A stretch of 64,000 bases of DNA, taken from contig JAKZAP010000008.1 of assembly GCA_023053575.1 (NCBI GenBank), positions 7,024,715-7,088,714 on the forward strand. Reading direction: 5' to 3'. The notes beneath the pieces are model-generated. The model saw nothing but the letters and a program-made list of their open reading frames with translations, had not been told where the DNA came from and did no database searches. The translations under genes were made by a program, and so were the position numbers. Positions 11,380 to 23,088 of this stretch are shown here, in pieces. Every line of letters starts with the position of its first letter. Positions within the stretch are counted from its first letter, which is position 1. The DNA comes from Branchinecta lynchi. Taxonomy: Eukaryota; Arthropoda; Branchiopoda; Anostraca; Branchinectidae.

Positions 11380-12487
11380 CTGGGTGGCGGAAAAGATACG
11401 ATGGCGCTGGAACACGGTGGCGTGCCGAACCCACTTCGAGCCATCGGACCACGTGTAAAACTGTGCCGGTCCGATTTTGTCACTGATGCACCTAGGACTT
11501 GTGCCTGTACTTCCCACCAATTTTCATCCTGATCGCTCCACTCTATGCGAGTCACAAGATGTCCGCTTCTCCCCTCTGACCCCCCCCCCCAGTTCAGCGG
11601 ATCCTTTCCGGACTTAAAATAGGACATGCTGACACATGGCGTCTTTGAAGATATCAAGTTTCGTTAAGATCCTATAAGCCATTCGAAAGTTATGCGTGCT
11701 ACCAATTTCCAGATTCTGCCGTCTCCCACCCCCCACGATAGTCAGATCAGGCAAGCGACTTTTCCCAAGTTAATCTGGTCAGGTCCCTGAGATGACTGCC
11801 AATTTTTATCGTCCTAGCCCACCTGGAAGTACATTAACTACGGATCGCCGGAATTCTGGAACCGCCCTCGACCCCCCCCCCCCCCCACAGTGTCCGAACC
11901 CGGTCAAGTCCTGTCAGTGATATATCTAGAGCGTGAGCTTGTTCTTAGCACCAAGTTCCATCCCGATCGCTCCTCTCTGAGAGTTTCACGATTTCCGGTT
12001 TTCCCTTCCGACTCCCCCCCAGATTCTCTGGATCTGGTCCGGACTTGAAAGGAGACTTTGTAGACAAGAGATCTTTCCAGATATCAAGTTTCATTAAGAT
12101 CCGGTTACCCGTTCGAAAGTTATGCATGTCCCTATTTTCCGGATTCTGCCACCTCCCCCTCTCCCCACGATAATCGTATCGGGCAAGTGACTATTTCCAA
12201 GTTAGTTTGGTCCGGTCCCTGATATGCCTGCCAAGTTTTATCATTCTAGCCCACCTGGAAGTACATTAACTGCGGATAGCCGGAATTCCGGAACCACTGG
12301 ATCGTGCAAGTGACTATTTCCAAGTTAATTTGGTCGGGTCCCCGATATGCCTGCCAATTTTCATCGTCCTAGCATATCTGGAAGTACCCTCACTCGCAAA
12401 CACCGGACTAACCGACCGACCGCCCGACTGACCGACGGAAATGTGATCGGTATACAGCACTTGGCCGGAAGGCAAGTGCCATAAAAA
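11380..12487 (-). mobile_element. F3 Helentron-like element, copy a (3' truncated)
   Basis: On the minus strand it begins ATGGCACTTGCC after host T bases, then the CAAGTGC complement, and continues into the F3 repeat with 'gatgaaacttggcagg' blocks and 'accatcgtgggggg' G-rich blocks. The expected 3' stem-loop (GAGCT-TTC-AGCTC) is not seen at the low-coordinate end, so the copy is truncated. It carries G/C homopolymers around 11580 and 11875. Confidence 0.6.
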
Positions 12488-12576
12488 TACACGAAAATCT
12501 GCTACAGCGTGTAGAGATTAGAAGCCACTGCTTACAGTAGGTTTTCCCTTTGGAAATTACAGTCTACTATTGCATA

Positions 12577-12930
12577 CAGAGGCGTCATGTATGGGGGGGG
12601 GGGGGGGGGGGGGGGGGGGAGGGGGGATCCCCCCCCCCCCCTCAATTTTTATCTGCCATTGGGTATAAAATAGGCGAGTTGACCTGAAGCAACGCGATTT
12701 TTTTTTTTTAAGTCGATTTTAGCAGTAAATGTTCGTAAAAACAGTCGGTTTTTCGTTAAAATAGTAAATTTTTCTTAAAAACAGTCGTTTTTTCTTGAAA
12801 CCGGTCGATTTTTGGTCTAAGCAGTTTTTTTCTTAAAAACAGTCGTTTTTTCTGCAAAAATAGTAGGTACAAAATGACCACCCAGTCGGTAAACACCTTC
12901 TCCCCCCCCCCCCCCCACGAGCATTGATCG
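12577..12930. mobile_element. hAT-type MITE, eroded right end, with G26 tract
   Basis: It starts CAGAGGCGTCATG like the 6239 element and has the same interior repeats ('aacagtcggtttttc'). Near its left end a run of about 26 G, a short interruption and a C11 run could fold into a hairpin or a G-quadruplex. The right terminus and the right copy of the flanking ATTGCATA are not recognisable. Confidence 0.6.
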
Positions 12931-15900
12931 CTAAAAACTTGAAGCATTAATAAACGGATATATTATGATTACGGAACTTTATATACGGATACTAATAGTT
13001 ATCTAAATTCTCTCAGAACCGCTTTCCGCTGACACACGGTCAGACATGAATAAATTACGATGTCATTTTGCAATCTTTATTGCCAATTTTTCGTTTGCCC
13101 TTTTTCTAGATATATGTTTCCACATGAGATGCTCCTTCTGCCCACACACAGAAAACTTGAAAAAAAAAAAACAAAAAACATAACTAATACTCATGGGGCC
13201 ATTCAAATGCACACTATTGTTGAAATTCAAATCTCCGCGTCAGAGTGTACCCCAAGATGATGTTCCAATCCTTCCGTCCACCTGTGCGAAAATCTTTCGA
13301 ATGGGGACAAAATTATCCAAGCGACAACACTGTAATTTCAACAGTAACGCACTATTTATCTAATAGAGGGATTTCCCCTAGGTATGTCGATCAGATCTGC
13401 CCTGTATATATTATTCTCAGGACAGGATATATCTTATTTGATGAACAGTTCGAGGATGTAAACGTGCGTGCCCTGGCGACTTCAAATTCGTAATTGTTCT
13501 CGCGTTATGCATTTTCATGCGTGGGAATTGAGTGCTTCCTTTGATGCTGCATTAAGCAGTGTTATATGAATAATGACTTGATTTGAGAACGTTGACGAGC
13601 TTGACAGGGATTGGTGCTACTCCGGCTTTCCCCCTAGAATGCACCGATAGGCGTTCATAGAACGAGTGATCCGCTCCTCCATTATCTCTGTCCGTGGAAT
13701 TTGCCTCCCAGATTGTGGCAGAGCCTTGTCCTTCAAATGAGGTTGACATTGCAAAAGAAAGTTCAGAACATGGAATTTTATCAAGGAAGAAGAAGAATAA
13801 ATACATCAAAGAGGGCTCCTGCCTTAAGGAAGAAGAAGAAAATAAGAACAGGGGTCTTGTCCTTCCTCGTTTTCGCGGCGGAAAAGTCTTGTTGTCGCAT
13901 CTTGCTGTCAACAATTCTTGTTGTTGCATCATTGCATCTTTTTTGTTGTTGTTTATTAACTATCAATAATGACATTCTGATTTCCAAGTTCTTGCCATTT
14001 ACTAGGTGAAAATTTGAAATTTTTAAGAGTGGTGGCGAGAGAATTAAGTTAAACATACTTTGTTTCGTCCGAAAAATTTTCCAGGTTTTCTGTTTTTATA
14101 TTGCAAATTGATTTATGGTTGCTGTCGGTATTCAGTACCGTATTTTGTTTGTTTATGTACCGTGTAATTGTTTTTTTTTTTCACGGTGTTTGGCCGATTC
14201 CAGTAGGTGCTTACCGGCTAAAATTGGAATCTCTTAGAAATAAGTGGAGAACAGACTTCGGGAGCCGATTTTTGCAGACTTTGAACGTAAGTAAGTAAAC
14301 GTTTTATAGCGTTATGGATATTGTCTGATATTGGCTTGTTCCACTAAACAGTTGAACAATTTCTTCTTCAAACTATGTCCCTCACTATCGTGCTACCAAG
14401 AAGCTTTTCCTGCCACGAAAGTGTCATAAACACTGGAAGGACCGCACATACATTCAATTCCTTCGGCTTGCTACTCACAGTCGCTAACCTCTTTAGGTCA
14501 CAACCTGGAAGCGCCTTCGCGACACCGGATTCTCAGTTTCCTTCCGACAGCATTTTTCAATCATCATTTTCCATCATTTTCAGTCAGTGTAATAATAATT
14601 TAATCCTAATCCTAATATATGCGATTTTTAATTATCAGCATCCTTACGAATATTTTCTATGTCACTTTCTTTTGTATTTCTGCTCAGGCTCGAAAGGTTG
14701 CTATGTAGGACAAGGGTATTTCAGGCAACAACACAAGGGATATATATATCCTCCTAGGAAAATAGATTATTTATTTATTCATTTCATGAACTAGACCTTA
14801 AGAATACTCCAAAGGCTGGTGAGTGTATTAGAAATGGAAGGATATTGCGATAGTAATTAAAGGTTTCGCCCTTCTTTTGTGAGTAGCAGTGTGATATTCT
14901 TACATGGCCCATTACTTAAATGATATAAGCGTATCCAATTTATGAAGAGAAATTGGTCATATTATTTTCTATTTATAAAGTGGATAGTTCCAATTCCACT
15001 TGGTGTTTTTGGAACAGTCAGTCGTAGCCTAATAAAACCTTTTATCGCTCAGTACGGTTTTGGGGGTTTTCGATTTCTTATACGTTCGGGATATGGGGCA
15101 AAATTTTTGTTTGAAAGCGGATCCTAGGAAAGTAGATTATGTAGTGTTTTATTTTATGAAGTGTATTAAGAAAAACCTTAAATCAAATACGCCCAAGTCA
15201 TGCTCAACGGTGATTTGTCAGCTAACGATGGAGGTTCTAATATGAGCCTCTAAAGAGTCTTTAAAAATCACGCCATAAGGAAGTCCGGGTTGGATTCTCC
15301 GGCAGGAATTTTCTGACACGTGTAGTTAAATACACGTGTTACTTAGTTAACTTATGTAAAAATATGATTAAAGGACCCGAAAATGATTAGTAGAGTAGGA
15401 AAATTCGTGGAAATAGCTCAGACTAAGTTGTGTACAACTACAAGTGTGATACATTCATCACACTTGTTCATCACACATTCATCATACATTCATCACACAA
15501 GTGTGATGAATGTATCACATTTGTAGTTGTACACAACTTAGTTGTTGTTATTATAGTAAAAATTTTAACAAGCACTTCATGCTCAAATTTTTGTTCTCCA
15601 CAGTGCTTGTATAATGTATTTATGTTTTTGCGTGAAATTAAAAAAAACTTGAACTTGAACTTGTATTGAGAATATTAAAGGAACAGAAAACTTGACTCAA
15701 ACTTGACTCGGGGAGCTAGCTGACATATCAAGAATGTACCCTGAGTCGATATTGAGAGTAAGGCAAATTCTCGTTACGACCATTGCAGTTTCCGGGCAGT
15801 TTCCGAGAATTCGACTTTTGAGTTAGTAGAAAAAAAGCAAAAGGTTTGTGTGCCGGGAGTAGGAATGACCTCTTGACTACTATCCCGATACTATGGCCGA

Positions 15901-16149
15901 AACACGGCCAAAGGCGAACTTTTACAGTGCATAAGTGCATAATTACAGTGCACAAGGGGCAAGGGCCTGCCAGCTAGCTTTGGTAGCACTAAGGAGGGGG
16001 TTCGAGATAACAGAGAAGGGGGTCATGTCGACAATAAGTCCCTGTATCTTTATCTAAGCCCCCCAGGTCGGTTTGATGGTCGAAAGTTGCGTAGTCAGGT
16101 TTTCTGTGCCTTTAACATTCGTTAAATCAGAGTCTTCGACCATATCTAT
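12931..16149. other. No gene recognised; one foldback element
   Basis: Several open frames of 60-140 codons (for example 13552-13932 minus, 14375-14794 plus) lack recognisable domains and are biased by low-complexity stretches. A LINE-like tail of repeated ACTTGA units ends near 15665. Two related copies of a short 'cctaggaaa.tagattat' block lie at about 14750 and 15120. A foldback hairpin is described separately. Confidence 0.5.
15423..15541. repeat. Near-perfect foldback hairpin
   Basis: Two 44-base arms starting CTAAGTTGTGTACAACTACA pair with one mismatch around a 31-base loop. The loop is built of 'attcatcacac' units that also occur in the arms. Such length and fidelity suggest a recent foldback element or a snap-back duplication. 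Confidence 0.9.
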
Positions 16150-16632
16150 ATGTACGTTTGTTGGCCGATGACATGGATATATGTTGATCATGCATATTAC
16201 CACGAGTATGAGACAAGAAATGTGAGTTTGTTGGTGAATGATATTGGAGAGTCGTCAAGAGGAGGGTTTTGTGTGAGGAACTCGGGTGTGAAAGTATGGA
16301 ATCATCTTCCGGAGAGAATCAGGGAATCGGAGAACCAGTTTTTGTTTAAAAATAGATTGAAAAATTCTTTTTTTGATAGTTAGATAAATGTGGAATATTT
16401 ATTTGGAATATTTTAATGTGAATATTTAATTATTATTATTAGTGAATGAGTGTTGGGTTGGGGGGGGGGGAAGAGAAAAAAAAAAAGTTGAGACAAGAAA
16501 TGTGTATCATCGTTTGTAATAGGTGATTAAAAGTTTTGTACTCCCGCACAGGACACGGTTGTGCCGTTCTTGGGAGAGTTCTCTTTGTTGTTTTGTTTAA
16601 GGAATGTTTAAATTAAAATGAATTGAATTGAA
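16150..16632 (+). pseudogene. Non-LTR retrotransposon 3' end (ORF2 C-terminus and tail)
   Basis: The 77-codon frame at 16150-16383 has the LINE ORF2 C-terminal pattern: Y-x-T-R (YETR), then a G-x-x-VWNHLPERI block, then F-K-N-R-L-K-N before the stop. The downstream part (about 16500-16632) reads like a LINE 3' untranslated region, with 'gtactcccgcac', and ends in repeated AATTG units, the kind of short tail repeat that LINEs leave. The polymerase core is missing. Confidence 0.6.
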
Positions 16633-16986
16633 CTTAATTTGTTTATGGCCCGGTTGCATTGATAAACATCTGTTTATCTACTATACTGAAAATTATTCAG
16701 TTCGCACGGCAGACTCAATCTTGCCGTCGGCTGTATCAGAGCTCTTAATTGGTCAACACGAACTAATTCAAACATTTTAAAAATATATTTCGATGAGAAA
16801 TCAGACTGTAAGGAAGAATACGTGGACGGTTTGAAGTGCATGGGGATGAGGGGGTGACGACCTCAAAACAATGCTAATGGCAAAGCTCAATACGGGCTGG
16901 AAACTAGAAAAGAAAAAAAAAATCACATGCGAAAAATTGTAAAAGTTTCAAGACCAAGCAAAAATTTTGGTTCGTAATAACAGAAA

Positions 16987-19900
16987 CTAGACCTACGTTG
17001 CCCGGGCAACGTGAAGTGTTGCGGTAACCTTTGTCCGGCTTCGCCGGCTAAAGTGTTGCGAGAGCAACACTTTGGTTTTGTTTCTTCGCTGTCGGTTAAA
17101 TGCTGAAATTGTCAACTTATCGAAGCTTTTAAAACGGTATGTTCTAAAAAGAATAATCACATAATCAAAAGCTGTTCTTTAGCGTTGTAAAACCAACAAC
17201 AAAACAATATCGGAAGAAGGCTATTTGTAACGTTTCAGGATTAAAATACCATAGATGACACTATTAATTATTACAAAACTACCTTATTGTTTTACATTAC
17301 CGTATCGTTTGTACCCGTTGCGTAAACAGTTAATCCTAGGTTATAGCGATAGACCATCGATACAAACTTGCTTACTGTCATATTTACAGAAATCGAATAC
17401 AATGTGCACCAATTTTCAAAAATTTCTAGCCCCTCGTGAACCGATCTTACTTACAAGTCCGTCTCCCGACATTGACAATAAATTCACCGGAAACAAATAA
17501 TGGATGCACCAGCTATCAAGAGTTGCAAACCCCTCATCGCTGAAGATGATTATAGCATAAAAGCCGATTATTACTTACAAGTCCCATGCATGTCTTACAA
17601 TTGGGAACAAAATTGTTCTTACCATCGAATACACCTGAGACAAATAACAGGTATACCAACTAGCAAAAGCTGCAAACTCCTCGTTGCCGAAGATGATTAT
17701 GAGCTAACAGTCGACTGTTGCTTACAGTCGAATGTTGCTTACAAGTCCCTTACATGTCTCACAACTGGTATCGCCTATTTTTGGTTTCAGTGTGTACCTT
17801 ACTCCTGAAGTTGTCAACCCCTTGAAACTTTCAAACTGGCTTATCTCATGAAGGATTTTTGTTCAGAAAATTTGATGGCATATATTTTGATCAGCTCTTC
17901 AAGGGCTATCGATTGCCCTAACCACAACAAAAGCATATCGGAAAAAGGGACTAAATTGACTTTGCAGTCAGTTGAACTTTATCCTTTTCAATCGTAGACA
18001 TCGTGACGGATGAAAACTTGGAATAATATCCTATATAATCTAGTTGGTATTATAAAGCTATCCGTAACTTTTTAGGATTAAAATACCATAGATGACACTA
18101 TTAATTATTACGAAACTACCTTGTTTTACATTACAGTATCGTTTGTACCCGTTGCGTTAACAGTAAATCCTAGGTTACAGCGATAGACCAACGATACAAA
18201 CTTTCTTACCGTCAGATTTATATAAATCGAATACAATGTGCAACAATTTGCACTAATTTCTAGCCCCTCGTGCACCGATTCTACTGACAAGTCCCTTTCC
18301 CGTGATCAAGTTCACCGGATAAAAATAATGGGTATACCGACTAGCAAAAGTTGGAAACCCCTCATCGCTGAAGATTTGTGTAGCATAACAGCCGATTATT
18401 ACTTACAAGTCCCTTGCATGTTTTACATTTGGGAACCAAATTGTTCATCAAATGACAGGTACGCCAACTAGCGAGAGCTGCAAACCCCTCATTGCCGAAG
18501 ATGATTATGAGCTAACAGTTGCCTGTCGCGTACAAATCCCCTAAATGTCTCACAACTGGTATCGCCTATTTTTGGTTTCAGTGTGTACCTTACTACTGAA
18601 GTTGTCAACCCCTTGAAACTTTCAAACTGGTGTATCTCATAAAGGATTTTTTTTTACCAAAAAATGGATGTCATATACTTTGATCAGCTCATCAGCGGCT
18701 ATCGATTGCCGTCGAAGTTGAACTTTATCCTTTTCAATCGTAGATATCGTGACGGATGAAAACTTGGAACAATATCTTATATAATCTAGTTGACATTATA
18801 AAGCTATCCGTAACTTTTCAGGATTAAAATACCATAGATGACACTATTAATTATTACAAAATTACCTTATTGTTTTACATTACCGTATCGTTTGTACCCG
18901 TTGCGTAAACAGTTAATCCTAGGTTATAGTGATAGACCATCGATACAAACTTTCTTACTGTCATATTTACAGAAATCGAATACAATGTGCACCAATTTTC
19001 AAAAATTTCTAGCCTCTCGTGAACCGATTCTTGCTTACAAGTCCGTCTCCCGTGATTGACATCAAATTCATCGGAAACAAATAATGGATATACCAGCTAT
19101 CAAAAGTTGCAAGCCCCTCATCGCTGAAGATGATTATAGCATAATCTTTTTAAACGGGATGTTCTAAAAAAAATAATCATATGATCAAAAGGTATTCTTC
19201 AGCGTTGTAAAAACAACAACAAAAAAATATAGGAAGAAGGGACTAAATTAACTTTGCAGTCAGTTGTACTTTATCCTTTTCAATCGTAGACATCGTGACG
19301 GATGAAAACTTGGAACAATATCTTATATAATCTAGTTGGTAATAGAAAGCTATCCGTAACTTTTCAGGATTAAAATACTATAGATGACCCTATTAATTAT
19401 TATGAAACTACCTCATTGCTTTACATTTTCGTTTGTATCCGTTGTGTAAACAGTTAATCCTCGGTTACATTGATAGACCATCGACACAAACTTTCGTACC
19501 GTCAGATTTATAGAAATCGAATACAATGTGCACCCATTTGCAAAAATTCCTAGCCCCTCGTGAACCGATTCCTACTTACAAGTCCCTCTCCCGTGATATA
19601 CATTAAGTTAACCGGAAACAAATAATGGGTACACCAGGTAGCAAAAGCTGCAAACCCATCATCGCAGAAGATGATTGTAGCATAACAGCCGATTATTACT
19701 TACAAGTCCCTTGCATATCTTACCATTGGGAACCAAATTGTTCTTACCATCGAATACACCGGAAACAAATAACAGGTATACCAACTAGCAAAAGCTGCAA
19801 ACCCCTCATTACCGAAGATGATTATGGGCTAACAGTCGACTGTTGCTTAAAAGTCCCCTATATGTATCATAACTGGTATTGCCTATTTTTGGTTTCAATG

Positions 19901-20799
19901 TACCTTACTATGAAGTTGTCAACCCCTTTGAAATTTTCAAACTGGTGTATCTCATGAAGGAATTTTTGTACCAAAAAATGGATGGCATATACTTTGATCG
20001 GCTCATCAATGGCTATCGATTGCCGTCGAAAAAAAAATTCTACCTGTCTTAGTTCAAAAGTTGACTTTTTTGCCGTAGGCCAACTTTCTAACGTCACGAC
20101 TTAGAAAGGAGCAAAGGATAAGCTCTAGTTTCTTTAGCAATGAGAGAACTTTTAAAGTTTAAGAGGCACATCTGATACCGTTACTCTACCACAAACCAAA
20201 GTGCAAAAAAAAAAAATTATAAACTCAGCTGAAATCGTCGCAGACATGGACAGAAACAATAGATGGCAGCACTTTCGGACCCGTGGGAAAAAGCCACTTT
20301 TTTGTCTCTGTAGATTTTTCTATTTATCACTCAAAGAAGATATGTTGGCTGTGGGGCCGGGTAACTGCCGCATATATTTAACACTTATAGATTTTAGTCC
20401 ATCTTCAATTTGAAACTGGTGCCTGCCTGCTTGCGTGCTAGAACGGAGCTTTCCACTCGAAAGCAGAAACATCTTTTGGTGAAACGAAAGGTTCGCTACA
20501 CAACTTCAGATAGTCCTCTCTGACATAGGCTATACAACTCCACTTCACTTCGCAAACCGTAGGCTCTGGCTCGATGACAAGCAAAAACCATCCTTATTGG
20601 CCCCAGGCAAGAGTTCTACGGAGCTTTCCAAAATGTAATGTCATATTCATCAATCCGGCCTAAGGTCCACACTTTCCGTAAAAACCGCACAGGTTAGACC
20701 CTTCTCAGTTACCAGGAATAAAATGAAATCGGAGTCATAGGAAAAAAAAAAAAAAAAAAAAAAAACGAGGACAAAACCAAAGTGTTGCTCTCGCAACAC
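16987..20799 (-). mobile_element. F1 Helentron-like element, copy 1, with expanded tandem array
   Basis: Read on the minus strand, the 5' end is GTGTTGCGAGAGCAACAC, a 7-bp stem with a GAGA tetraloop. Near the 3' end the inverse of this segment recurs. A GCCGG-type stem-loop and the palindrome CGTTGCCCGGGCAACG follow, and the element stops at GGTCTAG before host TTT. The middle holds about four large units of 540-840 bp, each starting near 'ggattaaaataccatagatg' (17237, 18061, 18820, 19365). Within them smaller repeats encode, on the plus strand, recurring SKSCKPLIAEDDY-like peptides. It is the longest F1 copy. No Rep/helicase is present, so it is non-autonomous. Confidence 0.7.
20438..20644 (-). 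pseudogene. F1 short open frame near the 5' end, broken by one stop
   Basis: From an ATG at 20644 a frame of about 67 codons reads inward from the F1 5' end: MTLHFGKLRRTLAWGQ, an in-frame TAA, then EPEPTVCEVKW and AYVREDYLKLC, ending at a TAG after EWKAPF. In F1 copy 3 (about 33248-33446, minus) the same frame has Lys in place of the stop and is open to the same end. In copies 2 and 4 it is frameshifted or interrupted. I do not recognise the peptide. Confidence 0.35.
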
Positions 20800-21363
20800 A
20801 ATTCCAGCAAGCCCGTCATTCGCTGGAAAGAGCGAAACCGCTCAAGTACTGAATCCATGACAAAGAAGTGAGTACCACCTGCGACATTTTTAGAATTCAC
20901 ATTTTATCTGACTAAAGTCAACTATTTCTCAATACAGATTCTAGCTTTTAATGTGAATCAAACCCCAAGGTCCCAAGATTTGTCAGGTTCATTAACAATG
21001 GGAAAGCGAAGCCCCTGCAGCATCTTCTTACTACTTTACTCAAAACAAAACTAAACTGAGTGCCACAGGCAGGATTTCTGAAATTTGCATTTTTTGCTAG
21101 AAAACAGGGATTTTGGTACACAGACAGATCTTGTTCAATCTGTGTGCCGCAGGGAGAAAGATGGTGTCACATAATTCAGGTAAGCTAAGCAAACACGATC
21201 AAACATACGACTGTCTCTTGACATACGCTAGAAAACCTGTTCGTAATACATGACTAGAAACAGGTCATTTGCGGGCAAAATTAACGATTTGGTAACTGCC
21301 GTCCTGACAAGCTCAAAACATGCGACTCCCATTCTAACAAGCTCAGAACATGAGACTGCATTG
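20800..21363. other. No gene recognised
   Basis: It is single-copy sequence within the window, between F1 copy 1 and a GTATCC-type hAT fragment. The open frame at 20709-20900 overlaps the F1 end and is not a gene. Confidence 0.5.
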
Positions 21364-21470
21364 CAGGGCCGTATCCAAGGGTGGTGGGGTGTGGGGGTTG
21401 ACCCCCCCTCCCTGAAACATACAAAAATAAACCTTTTGATCGGCTTTTCCCTCTGATTGGCTCAAGATGG
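21364..21470. mobile_element. Fragment of a GTATCC-ended hAT-like element
   Basis: It begins CAGGGCCGTATCCA. Its interior (about 21385-21460) is the inverse of 25940-26017, and both contain a C/G run beside GTTGACC. The other terminus is not present here. Pieces of the same family are at 25872-26017 and 37500-37560. Confidence 0.5.
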
Positions 21471-21921
21471 TCAGGTCTTTGGCTTACCCTCTGCAGGATC
21501 AAACCATGTTGCCCCTAGGCAGTGGGCATCTCACGAGTCAGGGCCCTTCTCTGTAAGTTACACAAATACAAACTTTTATTTTACGTGGTTTCAGGGCACG
21601 GAGGTCTGGTTGTGTAATAGTAACTAAACCTTAAAAAGAATTGGGATCATGATCAACTACTCTTTTTATATGGAATGAAATACCTTTGTATGTTAGGAAT
21701 GCAACAACCCTTCAGTCTTTTAAAAAAAACACTAAAAGAGTCACTTTCAAGTGAAAGTAGTTGAGATTTTGGATATGCTGATGTATTTAAACAATAGTTT
21801 TCTTATGTTTGTTCTAAAGAGGAGTATTATTGAATGAGCTCCTTATCTGTATGTTCGTTCCCATAGGCCGCGTGGTCTTTTTTTTGGCGGACATGCAGTT
21901 TGTTCGGGGAAGTATATTATT
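21471..21921. other. No gene recognised
   Basis: Nothing that I can identify lies between the hAT-like fragment and F2 copy B. Confidence 0.4.
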
Positions 21922-23085
21922 GCGATCCAAAAACGTAAGTGGAGGGATACCTATGGCATCGCAAAAGTTGTCCGTCCTCTCGAAGGGAATGAGATATTTT
22001 GATGAAACTTGATATGAGATTGTTCGGTTCAACGGTAAGGTCGAGTTCGTAGATGGGCTCTGTAGCCCTATATTCGGGGGTGGGGGAGGGGGTTCAATTT
22101 AAGGGACAAACAAAATATTTTTAAACAGCTAATGTGATAGTCGATTATGGGGTAAGAAGACATGCTGAGCACGATGGTGACAGTAATTTTCTCGCCGGTC
22201 AAGTAGTTCGTCCGTAATCCGGCAAAAAACGGAAAGTTTGTTAAAAGTAAAAGTTTCATTTGAAGTTGATTAAATGTTTGATTTAGGGGTAAGAAGACAT
22301 GCTGAGCAAGATGGTGAAAACCATTTTCTCGCTGGACGAGTAGTTCGTCCGGAATCCGGCAAAAACCGGAAAGTTGGTTAAAAGTAAAAGTTTCATTTGA
22401 AGTTGATTAAATGTTTGATTTAGGGGTAAGAAAACATGCTGAGCATGATGGTGAAAATAATTTTGTCGCCGGACAAGCAGTTCGTCCGGAATCCGGCCGA
22501 AACCGGAAAGTTGGTTAAAAGTAACAGTTTCATTTGAAGTTGATTAAATGTTTGATTTATGGGTAAGAAGACATGCTGAGCCCGATGGTGAAAACCATTT
22601 TCTCGCCGGACAACTAGTTCGCCTGTAATCCGGTTAAAAGTAAAAGCTTTATCTGAAGTTGATTAGATGATATATTTAGGGGTAAGAAGAGACGCTGAGT
22701 CTGTATATAATGATCATTTTTTACCCGGACATATAATTAGTCTGGAATCCGGTTGTACCCGCATTTTTTTTAAGTCAAAATTTTATTTAAAGTTGATTAG
22801 ATTTCTTTATAGGGATAAGGCGATACGCCGCCTTCGTTTCTGAATTTTTCTTTTTTTGCTGGACTAGTAGTTCGCTCGGAATTCGGGCGAAACCGCAAAT
22901 TTGGCAGTAGTAAAGCAGGAAGTTTCGGTCAATATCGTCAAAATAGATATGGCTTATAGAGGTATAGATAGGTAGATAGAATATCTGAACTCGGTTTTCT
23001 CTGATGATTAGCCTGGCGAAGACAAGACCGAATTGTCTGGATCAAATCTTAGATTTTTGGGATCCCATCGACGCTTTTGGTCTTG
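21922..23085 (+). mobile_element. F2 Helentron-like element, copy B
   Basis: The 5' end is a diverged GCGATCCAAAAACGTAAGTGG. The 3' end is GGGATCCCATCGACGCTTTTGG and CTTG before host TTT. The internal array has five clear units of about 135-139 bp, each starting at 'ggggtaagaagacatgctga' (22151, 22286, 22423, 22561, 22679). It is the best copy for measuring the F2 repeat period. F1 copy 2 begins only a few bases after its end. Confidence 0.7.
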
Positions 23086-23088
23086 TTT

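Noticed and set aside
12592..12640. Assembly artefact as explanation for long G and C runs
   Set aside because: This cannot be excluded for exact run lengths, but runs recur at the same positions of F3 units and hAT MITEs, so they are treated as real features of uncertain length.
13552..14056. Overlapping frames on both strands with poly-Lys, poly-Phe or poly-Ser stretches
   Set aside because: They are low-complexity AAG/CTT-rich DNA that stays open in several frames, with no domain.
17237..19420. CRISPR-like array (regular direct repeats)
   Set aside because: Units are 540-840 bp and belong to a eukaryotic transposon, with no short repeat-spacer pattern.
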